Positions 28,105 through 42,456 of a stretch of 64,000 nt of DNA are shown in pieces. The position numbers and the translations under genes are program-made. Position 1 is the stretch's first letter. Every line of letters begins with the position of its first letter. The notes under the pieces are model-generated. The model searched no databases and was not told the origin of the DNA. It saw only the letters and a list, made by a program, of their open reading frames with translations. Origin of the DNA: Phorcus lineatus (lineage: Eukaryota > Mollusca > Gastropoda > Trochida > Trochidae); NCBI GenBank assembly GCA_921293015.1, contig OV121090.1, forward strand, positions 14,539,304 to 14,603,303. Reading direction: 5' to 3'.

Positions 28105-29671
28105 CCATTTTTTTGTCTCTTTAAAAGGCGAAATGATTCATTATTCTATATTGTTTAAAAACATTCTATTATAAAGTTCTTCGTGGTTTTCTGCAGTATT
28201 AGAAGCAAAATACCAGTATCTTAAAAAGTTGAAAGAAGAAACAGCGGGACCTTTTCAAGAAGAAATAACCCTTTTGACAGTGTTTACGCAGATACTGCCT
28301 GTGATTTTCAATTCGTAAGAAAACCTCTGGAAGTAGGAAAATCACGATATTTTTTTTTCTGTGTCTTTTCGCAAACTGACACCTGTATTCATTGTTGGAT
28401 GCAGTAACACCTGTGTGACTATAATTTGATTTTGAATATTGCTTTTGCAGGTAAAGCACAATAATTTCAATATGATAGTCCATTTTTTTGTCTCTTTAAA
28501 AGGCGAAATGATTCATTATTCTATATTGTTTAAAAACATTCTATTATAAAGTTCTTCGTGGTTTTCTGCAGTATTAGAAGCAAAATACCAGTATCTTAAA
28601 AAGTTGAAAGAAGAAACAGCGGGACCTTTTCAAGAAGAAATAACGATATTTTTTTTCCGTTTCTTTTCGCAAACTGAGACCTGTATTCATTGTTGGATGC
28701 AGTAACACCTGTGTGACTATAATTTGATTTTGAATATTGCTTTTGCAGGTAAAGCACAATAATTTCAATATGATAGTCCATTTTTTTGTCTCTTTAAAAG
28801 GCGAAATGATTCATTATTCTATATTGTTTAAAAACATTCTATTATAAAGTTCTTCGTGGTTTTCTGCAGTATTAGAAGCAAAATACCAGTATCTTAAAAA
28901 GTTGAAAGAAGAAACAGCGGGACCTTTTCAAGAAGAAATAACGATATTTTTTTTCCGTTTCTTTTCGCAAACTGACACCTGTATTCATTGTTGGATGCAG
29001 TAACACCTGTGTGACTATAATTTGATTTTGAATATTGCTTTTGCAGGTAAAGCACAATAATTTCAATATGATAGTCCATTTTTTTGTCTCTTTAAAAGGC
29101 GAAATGATTCATTATTCTATATTGTTTAAAAACATTCTATTATAAAGTTCTTCGTGGTTTTCTGCAGTATTAGAAGCAAAATACCAGTATCTTAAAAAGT
29201 TGAAAGAAGAAACAGCGGGACCTTTTCAAGAAGAAATAACGATATTTTTTTTCCGTTTCTTTTCGCAAACTGACACCTGTATTCATTGTTGGATGCAGTA
29301 ACACCTGTGTGACTATAATTTGATTTTGAATATTGCTTTTGCAGGTAAAGCACAATAATTTCAATATGATAGTCCATTTTTTTGTCTCTTTAAAAGGCGA
29401 AATGATTCATTATTCTATATTGTTTAAAAACATTCTATTATAAAGTTCTTCGTGGTTTTCTGCAGTATTAGAAGCAAAATACCAGTATCTTAAAAAGTTG
29501 AAAGAAGAAACAGCGGGACCTTTTCAAGAAGAAATAACGATATTTTTTTTCCGTCTCTTTTCGCAAACTGACACCTGTATTCATTGTTGGATGCAGTAAC
29601 ACCTGTGTGACTATAATTTGATTTTGAATATTGCTTTTGCAGGTAAAGCACAATAATTTCAATATGATAGT
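28105..29671 (+). repeat. Five-unit duplicated block, copy 2
   Basis: Second copy of the block at 22,199, with the same long-unit subtype, the GAGACCTG marker near 28,676 and the CCGTCTC short unit at its end. The units on either side of the two copies differ, so the shared block is about 1.57 kb long. Confidence 0.85.
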
Positions 29672-30721
29672 CCATTTTTTTGTCTCTTTAAAAGGCGAAA
29701 TGATTCATTATTCTATATTGTTTAAAAACATTCTATTATAAAGTTCTTCGTGGTTTTCTGCAGTATTAGAAGCAAAATACCAGTATCTTAAAAAGTTGAA
29801 AGAAGAAACAGCGGGACCTTTTCAAGAAGAAATAACCCTTTTGACAGTGTTTACGCAGATACTGCCTGTGATTTTCAATTCGTAAGAAAACCTCTGGAAG
29901 TAGGAAAATCACGATATTTTTTTTTCTGTGTCTTTTCGCAAACTGACACCTGTATTCATTGTTGGATGCAGTAACACCTGTGTAAACTATAATTTGATTT
30001 TGAATATTGCTTTTGCAGGTAAAGCACAATAATTTCAATATGATAGTCCATTTTTTTGTCTCTTTAAAAGGCGAAATGATTCATTATTCTATATTGTTTA
30101 AAAACATTCTATTATAAAGTTCTTCGTGGTTTTCTGCAGTATTAGAAGCAAAATACCAGTATCTTAAAAAGTTGAAAGAAGAAACAGCGGGACCTTTTCA
30201 AGAAGAAATAACGATATTTTTTTTCCGTTTCTTTTCGCAAACTGACACCTGTATTCATTGTTGGATGCAGTAACACCTGTGTGACTATAATTTGATTTTG
30301 AATATTGCTTTTGCAGGTAAAGCACAATAATTTCAATATGATAGTCCATTTTTTTGTCTCTTTAAAAGGCGAAATGATTCATTATTCTATATTGTTTAAA
30401 AACATTCTATTATAAAGTTCTTCGTGGTTTTCTGCAGTATTAGAAGCAAAATACCAGTATCTTAAAAAGTTGAAAGAAGAAACAGCGGGACCTTTTCAAG
30501 AAGAAATAACCCTTTTGACAGTGTTTACGCAGATACTGCCTGTGATTTTCAATTCGTAAGAAAACCTCTGGAAGTAGGAAAATCACGATATTTTTTTTTC
30601 TGTGTCTTTTCGCAAACTGACACCTGTATTCATTGTTGGATGCAGTAACACCTGTGTAAACTATAATTTGATTTTGAATATTGCTTTTGCAGGTAAAGCA
30701 CAATAATTTCAATATGATAGT
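29374..30721 (+). repeat. Four-unit higher-order block, copy 3 (1348 bp)
   Basis: Same unit order and CCGTCTC marker as the blocks at 18,985 and 26,083. Its first unit is also the last unit of the five-unit duplicate at 28,105, so the two higher-order patterns overlap. Confidence 0.8.
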
Positions 30722-33700
30722 CCATTTTTTTGTCTCTTTAAAAGGCGAAATGATTCATTATTCTATATTGTTTAAAAACATTCTATTATAAAGTTCTTCG
30801 TGGTTTTCTGCAGTATTAGAAGCAAAATACCAGTATCTTAAAAAGTTGAAAGAAGAAACAGCGGGACCTTTTCAAGAAGAAATAACGATATTTTTTTTCC
30901 GTTTCTTTTCGCAAACTGACACCTGTATTCATTGTTGGATGCAGTAACACCTGTGTGACTATAATTTGATTTTGAATATTGCTTTTGCAGGTAAAGCACA
31001 ATAATTTCAATATGATAGTCCATTTTTTTGTCTCTTTAAAAGGCGAAATGATTCATTATTCTATATTGTTTAAAAACATTCTATTATAAAGTTCTTCGTG
31101 GTTTTCTGCAGTATTAGAAGCAAAATACCAGTATCTTAAAAAGTTGAAAGAAGAAACAGCGGGACCTTTTCAAGAAGAAATAACGATATTTTTTTTCCGT
31201 TTCTTTTCGCAAACTGACACCTGTATTCATTGTTGGATGCAGTAACACCTGTGTGACTATAATTTGATTTTGAATATTGCTTTTGCAGGTAAAGCACAAT
31301 AATTTCAATATGATAGTCCATTTTTTTGTCTCTTTAAAAGGCGAAATGATTCATTATTCTATATTGTTTAAAAACATTCTATTATAAAGTTCTTCGTGGT
31401 TTTCTGCAGTATTAGAAGCAAAATACCAGTATCTTAAAAAGTTGAAAGAAGAAACAGCGGGACCTTTTCAAGAAGAAATAACCCTTTTGACAGTGTTTAC
31501 GCAGATACTGCCTGTGATTTTCAATTCGTAAGAAAACCTCTGGAAGTAGGAAAATCACGATATTTTTTTTTCTGTGTCTTTTCGCAAACTGACACCTGTA
31601 TTCATTGTTGGATGCAGTAACACCTGTGTAAACTATAATTTGATTTTGAATATTGCTTTTGCAGGTAAAGCACAATAATTTCAATATGATAGTCCATTTT
31701 TTTGTCTCTTTAAAAGGCGAAATGATTCATTATTCTATATTGTTTAAAAACATTCTATTATAAAGTTCTTCGTGGTTTTCTGCAGTATTAGAAGCAAAAT
31801 ACCAGTATCTTAAAAAGTTGAAAGAAGAAACAGCGGGACCTTTTCAAGAAGAAATAACGATATTTTTTTTCCGTTTCTTTTCGCAAACTGACACCTGTAT
31901 TCATTGTTGGATGCAGTAACACCTGTGTGACTATAATTTGATTTTGAATATTGCTTTTGCAGGTAAAGCACAATAATTTCAATATGATAGTCCATTTTTT
32001 TGTCTCTTTAAAAGGCGAAATGATTCATTATTCTATATTGTTTAAAAACATTCTATTATAAAGTTCTTCGTGGTTTTCTGCAGTATTAGAAGCAAAATAC
32101 CAGTATCTTAAAAAGTTGAAAGAAGAAACAGCGGGACCTTTTCAAGAAGAAATAACGATATTTTTTTTCCGTTTCTTTTCGCAAACTGACACCTGTATTC
32201 ATTGTTGGATGCAGTAACACCTGTGTGACTATAATTTGATTTTGAATATTGCTTTTGCAGGTAAAGCACAATAATTTCAATATGATAGTCCATTTTTTTG
32301 TCTCTTTAAAAGGCGAAATGATTCATTATTCTATATTGTTTAAAAACATTCTATTATAAAGTTCTTCGTGGTTTTCTGCAGTATTAGAAGCAAAATACCA
32401 GTATCTTAAAAAGTTGAAAGAAGAAACAGCGGGACCTTTTCAAGAAGAAATAACCCTTTTGACAGTGTTTACGCAGATACTGCCTGTGATTTTCAATTCG
32501 TAAGAAAACCTCTGGAAGTAGGAAAATCACGATATTTTTTTCTCTGTCTCTTTTCGCAAACTGACACCTGTATTCATTGTTGGATGCAGTAACACCTGTG
32601 TGACTATAATTTGATTTTGAATATTGCTTTTGCAGGTAAAGCACAATAATTTCAATATGATAGTCCATTTTTTTGTCTCTTTAAAAGGCGAAATGATTCA
32701 TTATTCTATATTGTTTAAAAACATTCTATTATAAAGTTCTTCGTGGTTTTCTGCAGTATTAGAAGCAAAATACCAGTATCTTAAAAAGTTGAAAGAAGAA
32801 ACAGCGGGACCTTTTCAAGAAGAAATAACGATATTTTTTTTCCGTTTCTTTTCGCAAACTGACACCTGTATTCATTGTTGGATGCAGTAACACCTGTGTG
32901 ACTATAATTTGATTTTGAATATTGCTTTTGCAGGTAAAGCACAATAATTTCAATATGATAGTCCATTTTTTTGTCTCTTTAAAAGGCGAAATGATTCATT
33001 ATTCTATATTGTTTAAAAACATTCTATTATAAAGTTCTTCGTGGTTTTCTGCAGTATTAGAAGCAAAATACCAGTATCTTAAAAAGTTGAAAGAAGAAAC
33101 AGCGGGACCTTTTCAAGAAGAAATAACGATATTTTTTTTCCGTTTCTTTTCGCAAACTGACACCTGTATTCATTGTTGGATGCAGTAACACCTGTGTGAC
33201 TATAATTTGATTTTGAATATTGCTTTTGCAGGTAAAGCACAATAATTTCAATATGATAGTCCATTTTTTTGTCTCTTTAAAAGGCGAAATGATTCATTAT
33301 TCTATATTGTTTAAAAACATTCTATTATAAAGTTCTTCGTGGTTTTCTGCAGTATTAGAAGCAAAATACCAGTATCTTAAAAAGTTGAAAGAAGAAACAG
33401 CGGGACCTTTTCAAGAAGAAAAAACCCTTTTGACAGTGTTTACGCAGATACTGCCTGTGATTTTCAATTCGTAAGAAAACCTCTGGAAGTAGGAAAATCA
33501 CGATATTTTTTTTTCTGTCTCTTTTCGCAAACTGACACCTGTATTCATTGTTGGATGCAGTAACACCTGTGTAAACTATAATTTGATTTTGAATATTGCT
33601 TTTGCAGGTAAAGCACAATAATTTCAATATGATAGTCCATTTTTTTGTCTCTTTAAAAGGCGAAATGATTCATTATTCTATATTGTTTAAAAACATTCTA

Positions 33701-36330
33701 TTATAAAGTTCTTCGTGGTTTTCTGCAGTATTAGAAGCAAAATACCAGTATCTTAAAAAGTTGAAAGAAGAAACAGCGGGACCTTTTCAAGAAGAAATAA
33801 CCCTTTTGACAGTGTTTACGCAGATACTGCCTGTGATTTTCAATTCGTAAGAAAACCTCTGGAAGTAGGAAAATCACGATATTTTTTTCTCTGTCTCTTT
33901 TCGCAAACTGACACCTGTATTCATTGTTGGATGCAGTAACACCTGTGTGACTATAATTTGATTTTGAATATTGCTTTTGCAGGTAAAGCACAATAATTTC
34001 AATATGATAGTCCATTTTTTTGTCTCTTTAAAAGGCGAAATGATTCATTATTCTATATTGTTTAAAAACATTCTATTATAAAGTTCTTCGTGGTTTTCTG
34101 CAGTATTAGAAGCAAAATACCAGTATCTTAAAAAGTTGAAAGAAGAAACAGCGGGACCTTTTCAAGAAGAAATAACGATATTTTTTTTCCGTTTCTTTTC
34201 GCAAACTGACACCTGTATTCATTGTTGGATGCAGTAACACCTGTGTGACTATAATTTGATTTTGAATATTGCTTTTGCAGGTAAATCACAATAATTTCAA
34301 TATGATAGTCCATTTTTTTGTCTCTTTAAAAGGCGAAATGATTCATTATTCTATATTGTTTAAAAACATTTTATTATAAAGTTCTTCGTGGTTTTCTGCA
34401 GTATTAGAAGCAAAATACCAGTATCTTAAAAAGTTGAAAGAAGAAACAGCGGGACCTTTTCAAGAAGAAATAACGATATTTTTTTTCCGTTTCTTTTCGC
34501 AAACTGACACCTGTATTCATTGTTGGATGCAGTAACACCTGTGTGACTATAATTTGATTTTGAATATTGCTTTTGCAGGTAAAGCACAATAATTTCAATA
34601 TGATAGTCCATTTTTTTGTCTCTTTAAAAGGCGAAATGATTCATTATTCTATATTGTTTAAAAACATTCTATTATAAAGTTCTTCGTGGTTTTCTGCAGT
34701 ATTAGAAGCAAAATACCAGTATCTTAAAAAGTTGAAAGAAGAAACAGCGGGACCTTTTCAAGAAGAAATAACGATATTTTTTTTCCGTTTCTTTTCGCAA
34801 ACTGACACCTGTATTCATTGTTGGATGCAGTAACACCTGTGTGACTATAATTTGATTTTGAATATTGCTTTTGCAGGTAAAGCACAATAATTTCAATATG
34901 ATAGTCCATTTTTTTGTCTCTTTAAAAGGCGAAATGATTCATTATTCTATATTGTTTAAAAACATTCTATTATAAAGTTCTTCGTGGTTTTCTGCAGTAT
35001 TAGAAGCAAAATACCAGTATCTTAAAAAGTTGAAAGAAGAAACAGCGGGACCTTTTCAAGAAGAAATAACCCTTTTGACAGTGTTTACGCAGATACTGCC
35101 TGTGATTTTCAATTCGTAAGAAAACCTCTGGAAGTAGGAAAATCACGATATTTTTTTTTCTGTGTCTTTTCGCAAACTGACACCTGTATTCATTGTTGGA
35201 TGCAGTAACACCTGTGTAAACTATAATTTGATTTTGAATATTGCTTTTGCAGGTAAAGCACAATAATTTCAATATGATAGTCCATTTTTTTGTCTCTTTA
35301 AAAGGCGAAATGATTCATTATTCTATATTGTTTAAAAACATTCTATTATAAAGTTCTTCGTGGTTTTCTGCAGTATTAGAAGCAAAATACCAGTATCTTA
35401 AAAAGTTGAAAGAAGAAACAGCGGGACCTTTTCAAGAAGAAATAACCCTTTTGACAGTGTTTACGCAGATACTGCCTGTGATTTTCAATTCGTAAGAAAA
35501 CCTCTGGAAGTAGGAAAATCACGATATTTTTTTTTCTGTGTCTTTTCGCAAACTGACACCTGTATTCATTGTTGGATGCAGTAACACCTGTGTGACTATA
35601 ATTTGATTTTGAATATTGCTTTTGCAGGTAAAGCACAATAATTTCAATATGATAGTCCATTTTTTTGTCTCTTTAAAAGGCGAAATGATTCATTATTCTA
35701 TATTGTTTAAAAACATTCTATTATAAAGTTCTTCGTGGTTTTCTGCAGTATTAGAAGCAAAATACCAGTATCTTAAAAAGTTGAAAGAAGAAACAGCGGG
35801 ACCTTTTCAAGAAGAAATAACGATATTTTTTTTCCGTTTCTTTTCGCAAACTGACACCTGTATTCATTGTTGGATGCAGTAACACCTGTGTGACTATAAT
35901 TTGATTTTGAATATTGCTTTTGCAGGTAAAGCACAATAATTTCAATATGATAGTCCATTTTTTTGTCTCTTTAAAAGGCGAAATGATTCATTATTCTATA
36001 TTGTTTAAAAACATTCTATTATAAAGTTCTTCGTGGTTTTCTGCAGTATTAGAAGCAAAATACCAGTATCTTAAAAAGTTGAAAGAAGAAACAGCGGGAC
36101 CTTTTCAAGAAGAAAAAACCCTTTTGACAGTGTTTACGCAGATACTGCCTGTGATTTTCAATTCGTAAGAAAACCTCTGGAAGTAGGAAAATCACGATAT
36201 TTTTTTTTCTGTCTCTTTTCGCAAACTGACACCTGTATTCATTGTTGGATGCAGTAACACCTGTGTAAACTATAATTTGATTTTGAATATTGCTTTTGCA
36301 GGTAAAGCACAATAATTTCAATATGATAGT

Positions 36331-39300
36331 CCATTTTTTTGTCTCTTTAAAAGGCGAAATGATTCATTATTCTATATTGTTTAAAAACATTCTATTATAA
36401 AGTTCTTCGTGGTTTTCTGCAGTATTAGAAGCAAAATACCAGTATCTTAAAAAGTTGAAAGAAGAAACAGCGGGACCTTTTCAAGAAGAAATAACCCTTT
36501 TGACAGTGTTTACGCAGATACTGCCTGTGATTTTCAATTCGTAAGAAAACCTCTGGAAGTAGGAAAATCACGATATTTTTTTTTCTGTCTCTTTTCGCAA
36601 ACTGACACCTGTATTCATTGTTGGATGCAGTAACACCTGTGTGACTATAATTTGATTTTGAATATTGCTTTTGCAGGTAAAGCACAATAATTTCAATATG
36701 ATAGTCCATTTTTTTGTCTCTTTAAAAGGCGAAATGATTCATTATTCTATATTGTTTAAAAACATTCTATTATAAAGTTCTTCGTGGTTTTCTGCAGTAT
36801 TAGAAGCAAAATACCAGTATCTTAAAAAGTTGAAAGAAGAAACAGCGGGACCTTTTCAAGAAGAAATAACGATATTTTTTTTCCGTTTCTTTTCGCAAAC
36901 TGACACCTGTATTCATTGTTGGATGCAGTAACACCTGTGTGACTATAATTTGATTTTGAATATTGCTTTTGCAGGTAAAGCACAATAATTTCAATATGAT
37001 AGTCCATTTTTTTGTCTCTTTAAAAGGCGAAATGATTCATTATTCTATATTGTTTAAAAACATTTTATTATAAAGTTCTTCGTGGTTTTCTGCAGTATTA
37101 GAAGCAAAATACCAGTATCTTAAAAAGTTGAAAGAAGAAACAGCGGGACCTTTTCAAGAAGAAATAACGATATTTTTTTTCCGTTTCTTTTCGCAAACTG
37201 ACACCTGTATTCATTGTTGGATGCAGTAACACCTGTGTGACTATAATTTGATTTTGAATATTGCTTTTGCAGGTAAAGCACAATAATTTCAATATGATAG
37301 TCCATTTTTTTGTCTCTTTAAAAGGCGAAATGATTCATTATTCTATATTGTTTAAAAACATTCTATTATAAAGTTCTTCGTGGTTTTCTGCAGTATTAGA
37401 AGCAAAATACCAGTATCTTAAAAAGTTGAAAGAAGAAACAGCGGGACCTTTTCAAGAAGAAATAACCCTTTTGACAGTGTTTACGCAGATACTGCCTGTG
37501 ATTTTCAATTCGTAAGAAAACCTCTGGAAGTAGGAAAATCACGATATTTTTTTTTCTGTGTCTTTTCGCAAACTGACACCTGTATTCATTGTTGGATGCA
37601 GTAACACCTGTGTAAACTATAATTTGATTTTGAATATTGCTTTTGCAGGTAAAGCACAATAATTTCAATATGATAGTCCATTTTTTTGTCTCTTTAAAAG
37701 GCGAAATGATTCATTATTCTATATTGTTTAAAAACATTCTATTATAAAGTTCTTCGTGGTTTTCTGCAGTATTAGAAGCAAAATACCAGTATCTTAAAAA
37801 GTTGAAAGAAGAAACAGCGGGACCTTTTCAAGAAGAAATAACCCTTTTGACAGTGTTTACGCAGATACTGCCTGTGATTTTCAATTCGTAAGAAAACCTC
37901 TGGAAGTAGGAAAATCACGATATTTTTTTTTCTGTGTCTTTTCGCAAACTGACACCTGTATTCATTGTTGGATGCAGTAACACCTGTGTGACTATAATTT
38001 GATTTTGAATATTGCTTTTGCAGGTAAAGCACAATAATTTCAATATGATAGTCCATTTTTTTGTCTCTTTAAAAGGCGAAATGATTCATTATTCTATATT
38101 GTTTAAAAACATTCTATTATAAAGTTCTTCGTGGTTTTCTGCAGTATTAGAAGCAAAATACCAGTATCTTAAAAAGTTGAAAGAAGAAACAGCGGGACCT
38201 TTTCAAGAAGAAATAACGATATTTTTTTTCCGTTTCTTTTCGCAAACTGACACCTGTATTCATTGTTGGATGCAGTAACACCTGTGTGACTATAATTTGA
38301 TTTTGAATATTGCTTTTGCAGGTAAAGCACAATAATTTCAATATGATAGTCCATTTTTTTGTCTCTTTAAAAGGCGAAATGATTCATTATTCTATATTGT
38401 TTAAAAACATTCTATTATAAAGTTCTTCGTGGTTTTCTGCAGTATTAGAAGCAAAATACCAGTATCTTAAAAAGTTGAAAGAAGAAACAGCGGGACCTTT
38501 TCAAGAAGAAATAACGATATTTTTTTTCCGTTTCTTTTCGCAAACTGACACCTGTATTCATTGTTGGATGCAGTAACACCTGTGTGACTATAATTTGATT
38601 TTGAATATTGCTTTTGCAGGTAAAGCACAATAATTTCAATATGATAGTCCATTTTTTTGTCTCTTTAAAAGGCGAAATGATTCATTATTCTATATTGTTT
38701 AAAAACATTCTATTATAAAGTTCTTCGTGGTTTTCTGCAGTATTAGAAGCAAAATACCAGTATCTTAAAAAGTTGAAAGAAGAAACAGCGGGACCTTTTC
38801 AAGAAGAAATAACGATATTTTTTTTCCGTTTCTTTTCGCAAACTGACACCTGTATTCATTGTTGGATGCAGTAACACCTGTGTGACTATAATTTGATTTT
38901 GAATATTGCTTTTGCAGGTAAAGCACAATAATTTCAATATGATAGTCCATTTTTTTGTCTCTTTAAAAGGCGAAATGATTCATTATTCTATATTGTTTAA
39001 AAACATTCTATTATAAAGTTCTTCGTGGTTTTCTGCAGTATTAGAAGCAAAATACCAGTATCTTAAAAAGTTGAAAGAAGAAACAGCGGGACCTTTTCAA
39101 GAAGAAATAACGATATTTTTTTTCCGTTTCTTTTCGCAAACTGACACCTGTATTCATTGTTGGATGCAGTAACACCTGTGTGACTATAATTTGATTTTGA
39201 ATATTGCTTTTGCAGGTAAAGCACAATAATTTCAATATGATAGTCCATTTTTTTGTCTCTTTAAAAGGCGAAATGATTCATTATTCTATATTGTTTAAAA

Positions 39301-42300
39301 ACATTCTATTATAAAGTTCTTCGTGGTTTTCTGCAGTATTAGAAGCAAAATACCAGTATCTTAAAAAGTTGAAAGAAGAAACAGCGGGACCTTTTCAAGA
39401 AGAAATAACGATATTTTTTTTCCGTTTCTTTTCGCAAACTGACACCTGTATTCATTGTTGGATGCAGTAACACCTGTGTGACTATAATTTGATTTTGAAT
39501 ATTGCTTTTGCAGGTAAAGCACAATAATTTCAATATGATAGTCCATTTTTTTGTCTCTTTAAAAGGCGAAATGATTCATTATTCTATATTGTTTAAAAAC
39601 ATTCTATTATAAAGTTCTTCGTGGTTTTCTGCAGTATTAGAAGCAAAATACCAGTATCTTAAAAAGTTGAAAGAAGAAACAGCGGGACCTTTTCAAGAAG
39701 AAATAACCCTTTTGACAGTGTTTACGCAGATACTGCCTGTGATTTTCAATTCGTAAGAAAACCTCTGGAAGTAGGAAAATCACGATATTTTTTTTTCTGT
39801 CTCTTTTCGCAAACTGACACCTGTATTCATTGTTGGATGCAGTAACACCTGTGTGACTATAATTTGATTTTGAATATTGCTTTTGCAGGTAAAGCACAAT
39901 AATTTCAATATGATAGTCCATTTTTTTGTCTCTTTAAAAGGCGAAATGATTCATTATTCTATATTGTTTAAAAACATTCTATTATAAAGTTCTTCGTGGT
40001 TTTCTGCAGTATTAGAAGCAAAATACCAGTATCTTAAAAAGTTGAAAGAAGAAACAGCGGGACCTTTTCAAGAAGAAATAACGATATTTTTTTTCCGTTT
40101 CTTTTCGCAAACTGACACCTGTATTCATTGTTGGATGCAGTAACACCTGTGTGACTATAATTTGATTTTGAATATTGCTTTTGCAGGTAAAGCACAATAA
40201 TTTCAATATGATAGTCCATTTTTTTGTCTCTTTAAAAGGCGAAATGATTCATTATTCTATATTGTTTAAAAACATTTTATTATAAAGTTCTTCGTGGTTT
40301 TCTGCAGTATTAGAAGCAAAATACCAGTATCTTAAAAAGTTGAAAGAAGAAACAGCGGGACCTTTTCAAGAAGAAATAACGATATTTTTTTTCCGTTTCT
40401 TTTCGCAAACTGACACCTGTATTCATTGTTGGATGCAGTAACACCTGTGTGACTATAATTTGATTTTGAATATTGCTTTTGCAGGTAAAGCACAATAATT
40501 TCAATATGATAGTCCATTTTTTTGTCTCTTTAAAAGGCGAAATGATTCATTATTCTATATTGTTTAAAAACATTCTATTATAAAGTTCTTCGTGGTTTTC
40601 TGCAGTATTAGAAGCAAAATACCAGTATCTTAAAAAGTTGAAAGAAGAAACAGCGGGACCTTTTCAAGAAGAAATAACCCTTTTGACAGTGTTTACGCAG
40701 ATACTGCCTGTGATTTTCAATTCGTAAGAAAACCTCTGGAAGTAGGAAAATCACGATATTTTTTTTTCTGTGTCTTTTCGCAAACTGACACCTGTATTCA
40801 TTGTTGGATGCAGTAACACCTGTGTAAACTATAATTTGATTTTGAATATTGCTTTTGCAGGTAAAGCACAATAATTTCAATATGATAGTCCATTTTTTTG
40901 TCTCTTTAAAAGGCGAAATGATTCATTATTCTATATTGTTTAAAAACATTCTATTATAAAGTTCTTCGTGGTTTTCTGCAGTATTAGAAGCAAAATACCA
41001 GTATCTTAAAAAGTTGAAAGAAGAAACAGCGGGACCTTTTCAAGAAGAAATAACCCTTTTGACAGTGTTTACGCAGATACTGCCTGTGATTTTCAATTCG
41101 TAAGAAAACCTCTGGAAGTAGGAAAATCACGATATTTTTTTTTCTGTGTCTTTTCGCAAACTGACACCTGTATTCATTGTTGGATGCAGTAACACCTGTG
41201 TGACTATAATTTGATTTTGAATATTGCTTTTGCAGGTAAAGCACAATAATTTCAATATGATAGTCCATTTTTTTGTCTCTTTAAAAGGCGAAATGATTCA
41301 TTATTCTATATTGTTTAAAAACATTCTATTATAAAGTTCTTCGTGGTTTTCTGCAGTATTAGAAGCAAAATACCAGTATCTTAAAAAGTTGAAAGAAGAA
41401 ACAGCGGGACCTTTTCAAGAAGAAATAACGATATTTTTTTTCCGTTTCTTTTCGCAAACTGACACCTGTATTCATTGTTGGATGCAGTAACACCTGTGTG
41501 ACTATAATTTGATTTTGAATATTGCTTTTGCAGGTAAAGCACAATAATTTCAATATGATAGTCCATTTTTTTGTCTCTTTAAAAGGCGAAATGATTCATT
41601 ATTCTATATTGTTTAAAAACATTCTATTATAAAGTTCTTCGTGGTTTTCTGCAGTATTAGAAGCAAAATACCAGTATCTTAAAAAGTTGAAAGAAGAAAC
41701 AGCGGGACCTTTTCAAGAAGAAATAACGATATTTTTTTTCCGTTTCTTTTCGCAAACTGACACCTGTATTCATTGTTGGATGCAGTAACACCTGTGTGAC
41801 TATAATTTGATTTTGAATATTGCTTTTGCAGGTAAAGCACAATAATTTCAATATGATAGTCCATTTTTTTGTCTCTTTAAAAGGCGAAATGATTCATTAT
41901 TCTATATAGTTTAAAAACATTCTATTATAAAGTTCTTCGTGGTTTTCTGCAGTATTAGAAGCAAAATACCAGTATCTTAAAAAGTTGAAAGAAGAAACAG
42001 CGGGACCTTTTCAAGAAGAAATAACGATATTTTTTTTCCGTTTCTTTTCGCAAACTGACACCTGTATTCATTGTTGGATGCAGTAACACCTGTGTGACTA
42101 TAATTTGATTTTGAATATTGCTTTTGCAGGTAAAGCACAATAATTTCAATATGATAGTCCATTTTTTTGTCTCTTTAAAAGGCGAAATGATTCATTATTC
42201 TATATTGTTTAAAAACATTCTATTATAAAGTTCTTCGTGGTTTTCTGCAGTATTAGAAGCAAAATACCAGTATCTTAAAAAGTTGAAAGAAGAAACAGCG

Positions 42301-42456
42301 GGACCTTTTCAAGAAGAAATAACGATATTTTTTTTCCGTTTCTTTTCGCAAACTGACACCTGTATTCATTGTTGGATGCAGTAACACCTGTGTGACTATA
42401 ATTTGATTTTGAATATTGCTTTTGCAGGTAAAGCACAATAATTTCAATATGATAGT
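36331..42456 (+). repeat. Duplicated ten-unit block, 3212-bp offset
   Basis: Units from 36,331 to 39,542 (ten units, 3212 bp) are followed by the same order again from 39,543 for nine units. Order: long unit (CTGTCTC, GTGACT); a short unit; a short unit with ACATTTTATT instead of ACATTCTATT; two long CTGTGTC units, the first with GTAAAC and the second with GTGACT; then short units. The ACATTTTATT marker sits at the same place in both copies (near 37,062 and 40,274). The second copy has a private change, TATATAGTTT, near 41,908. Confidence 0.85.
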
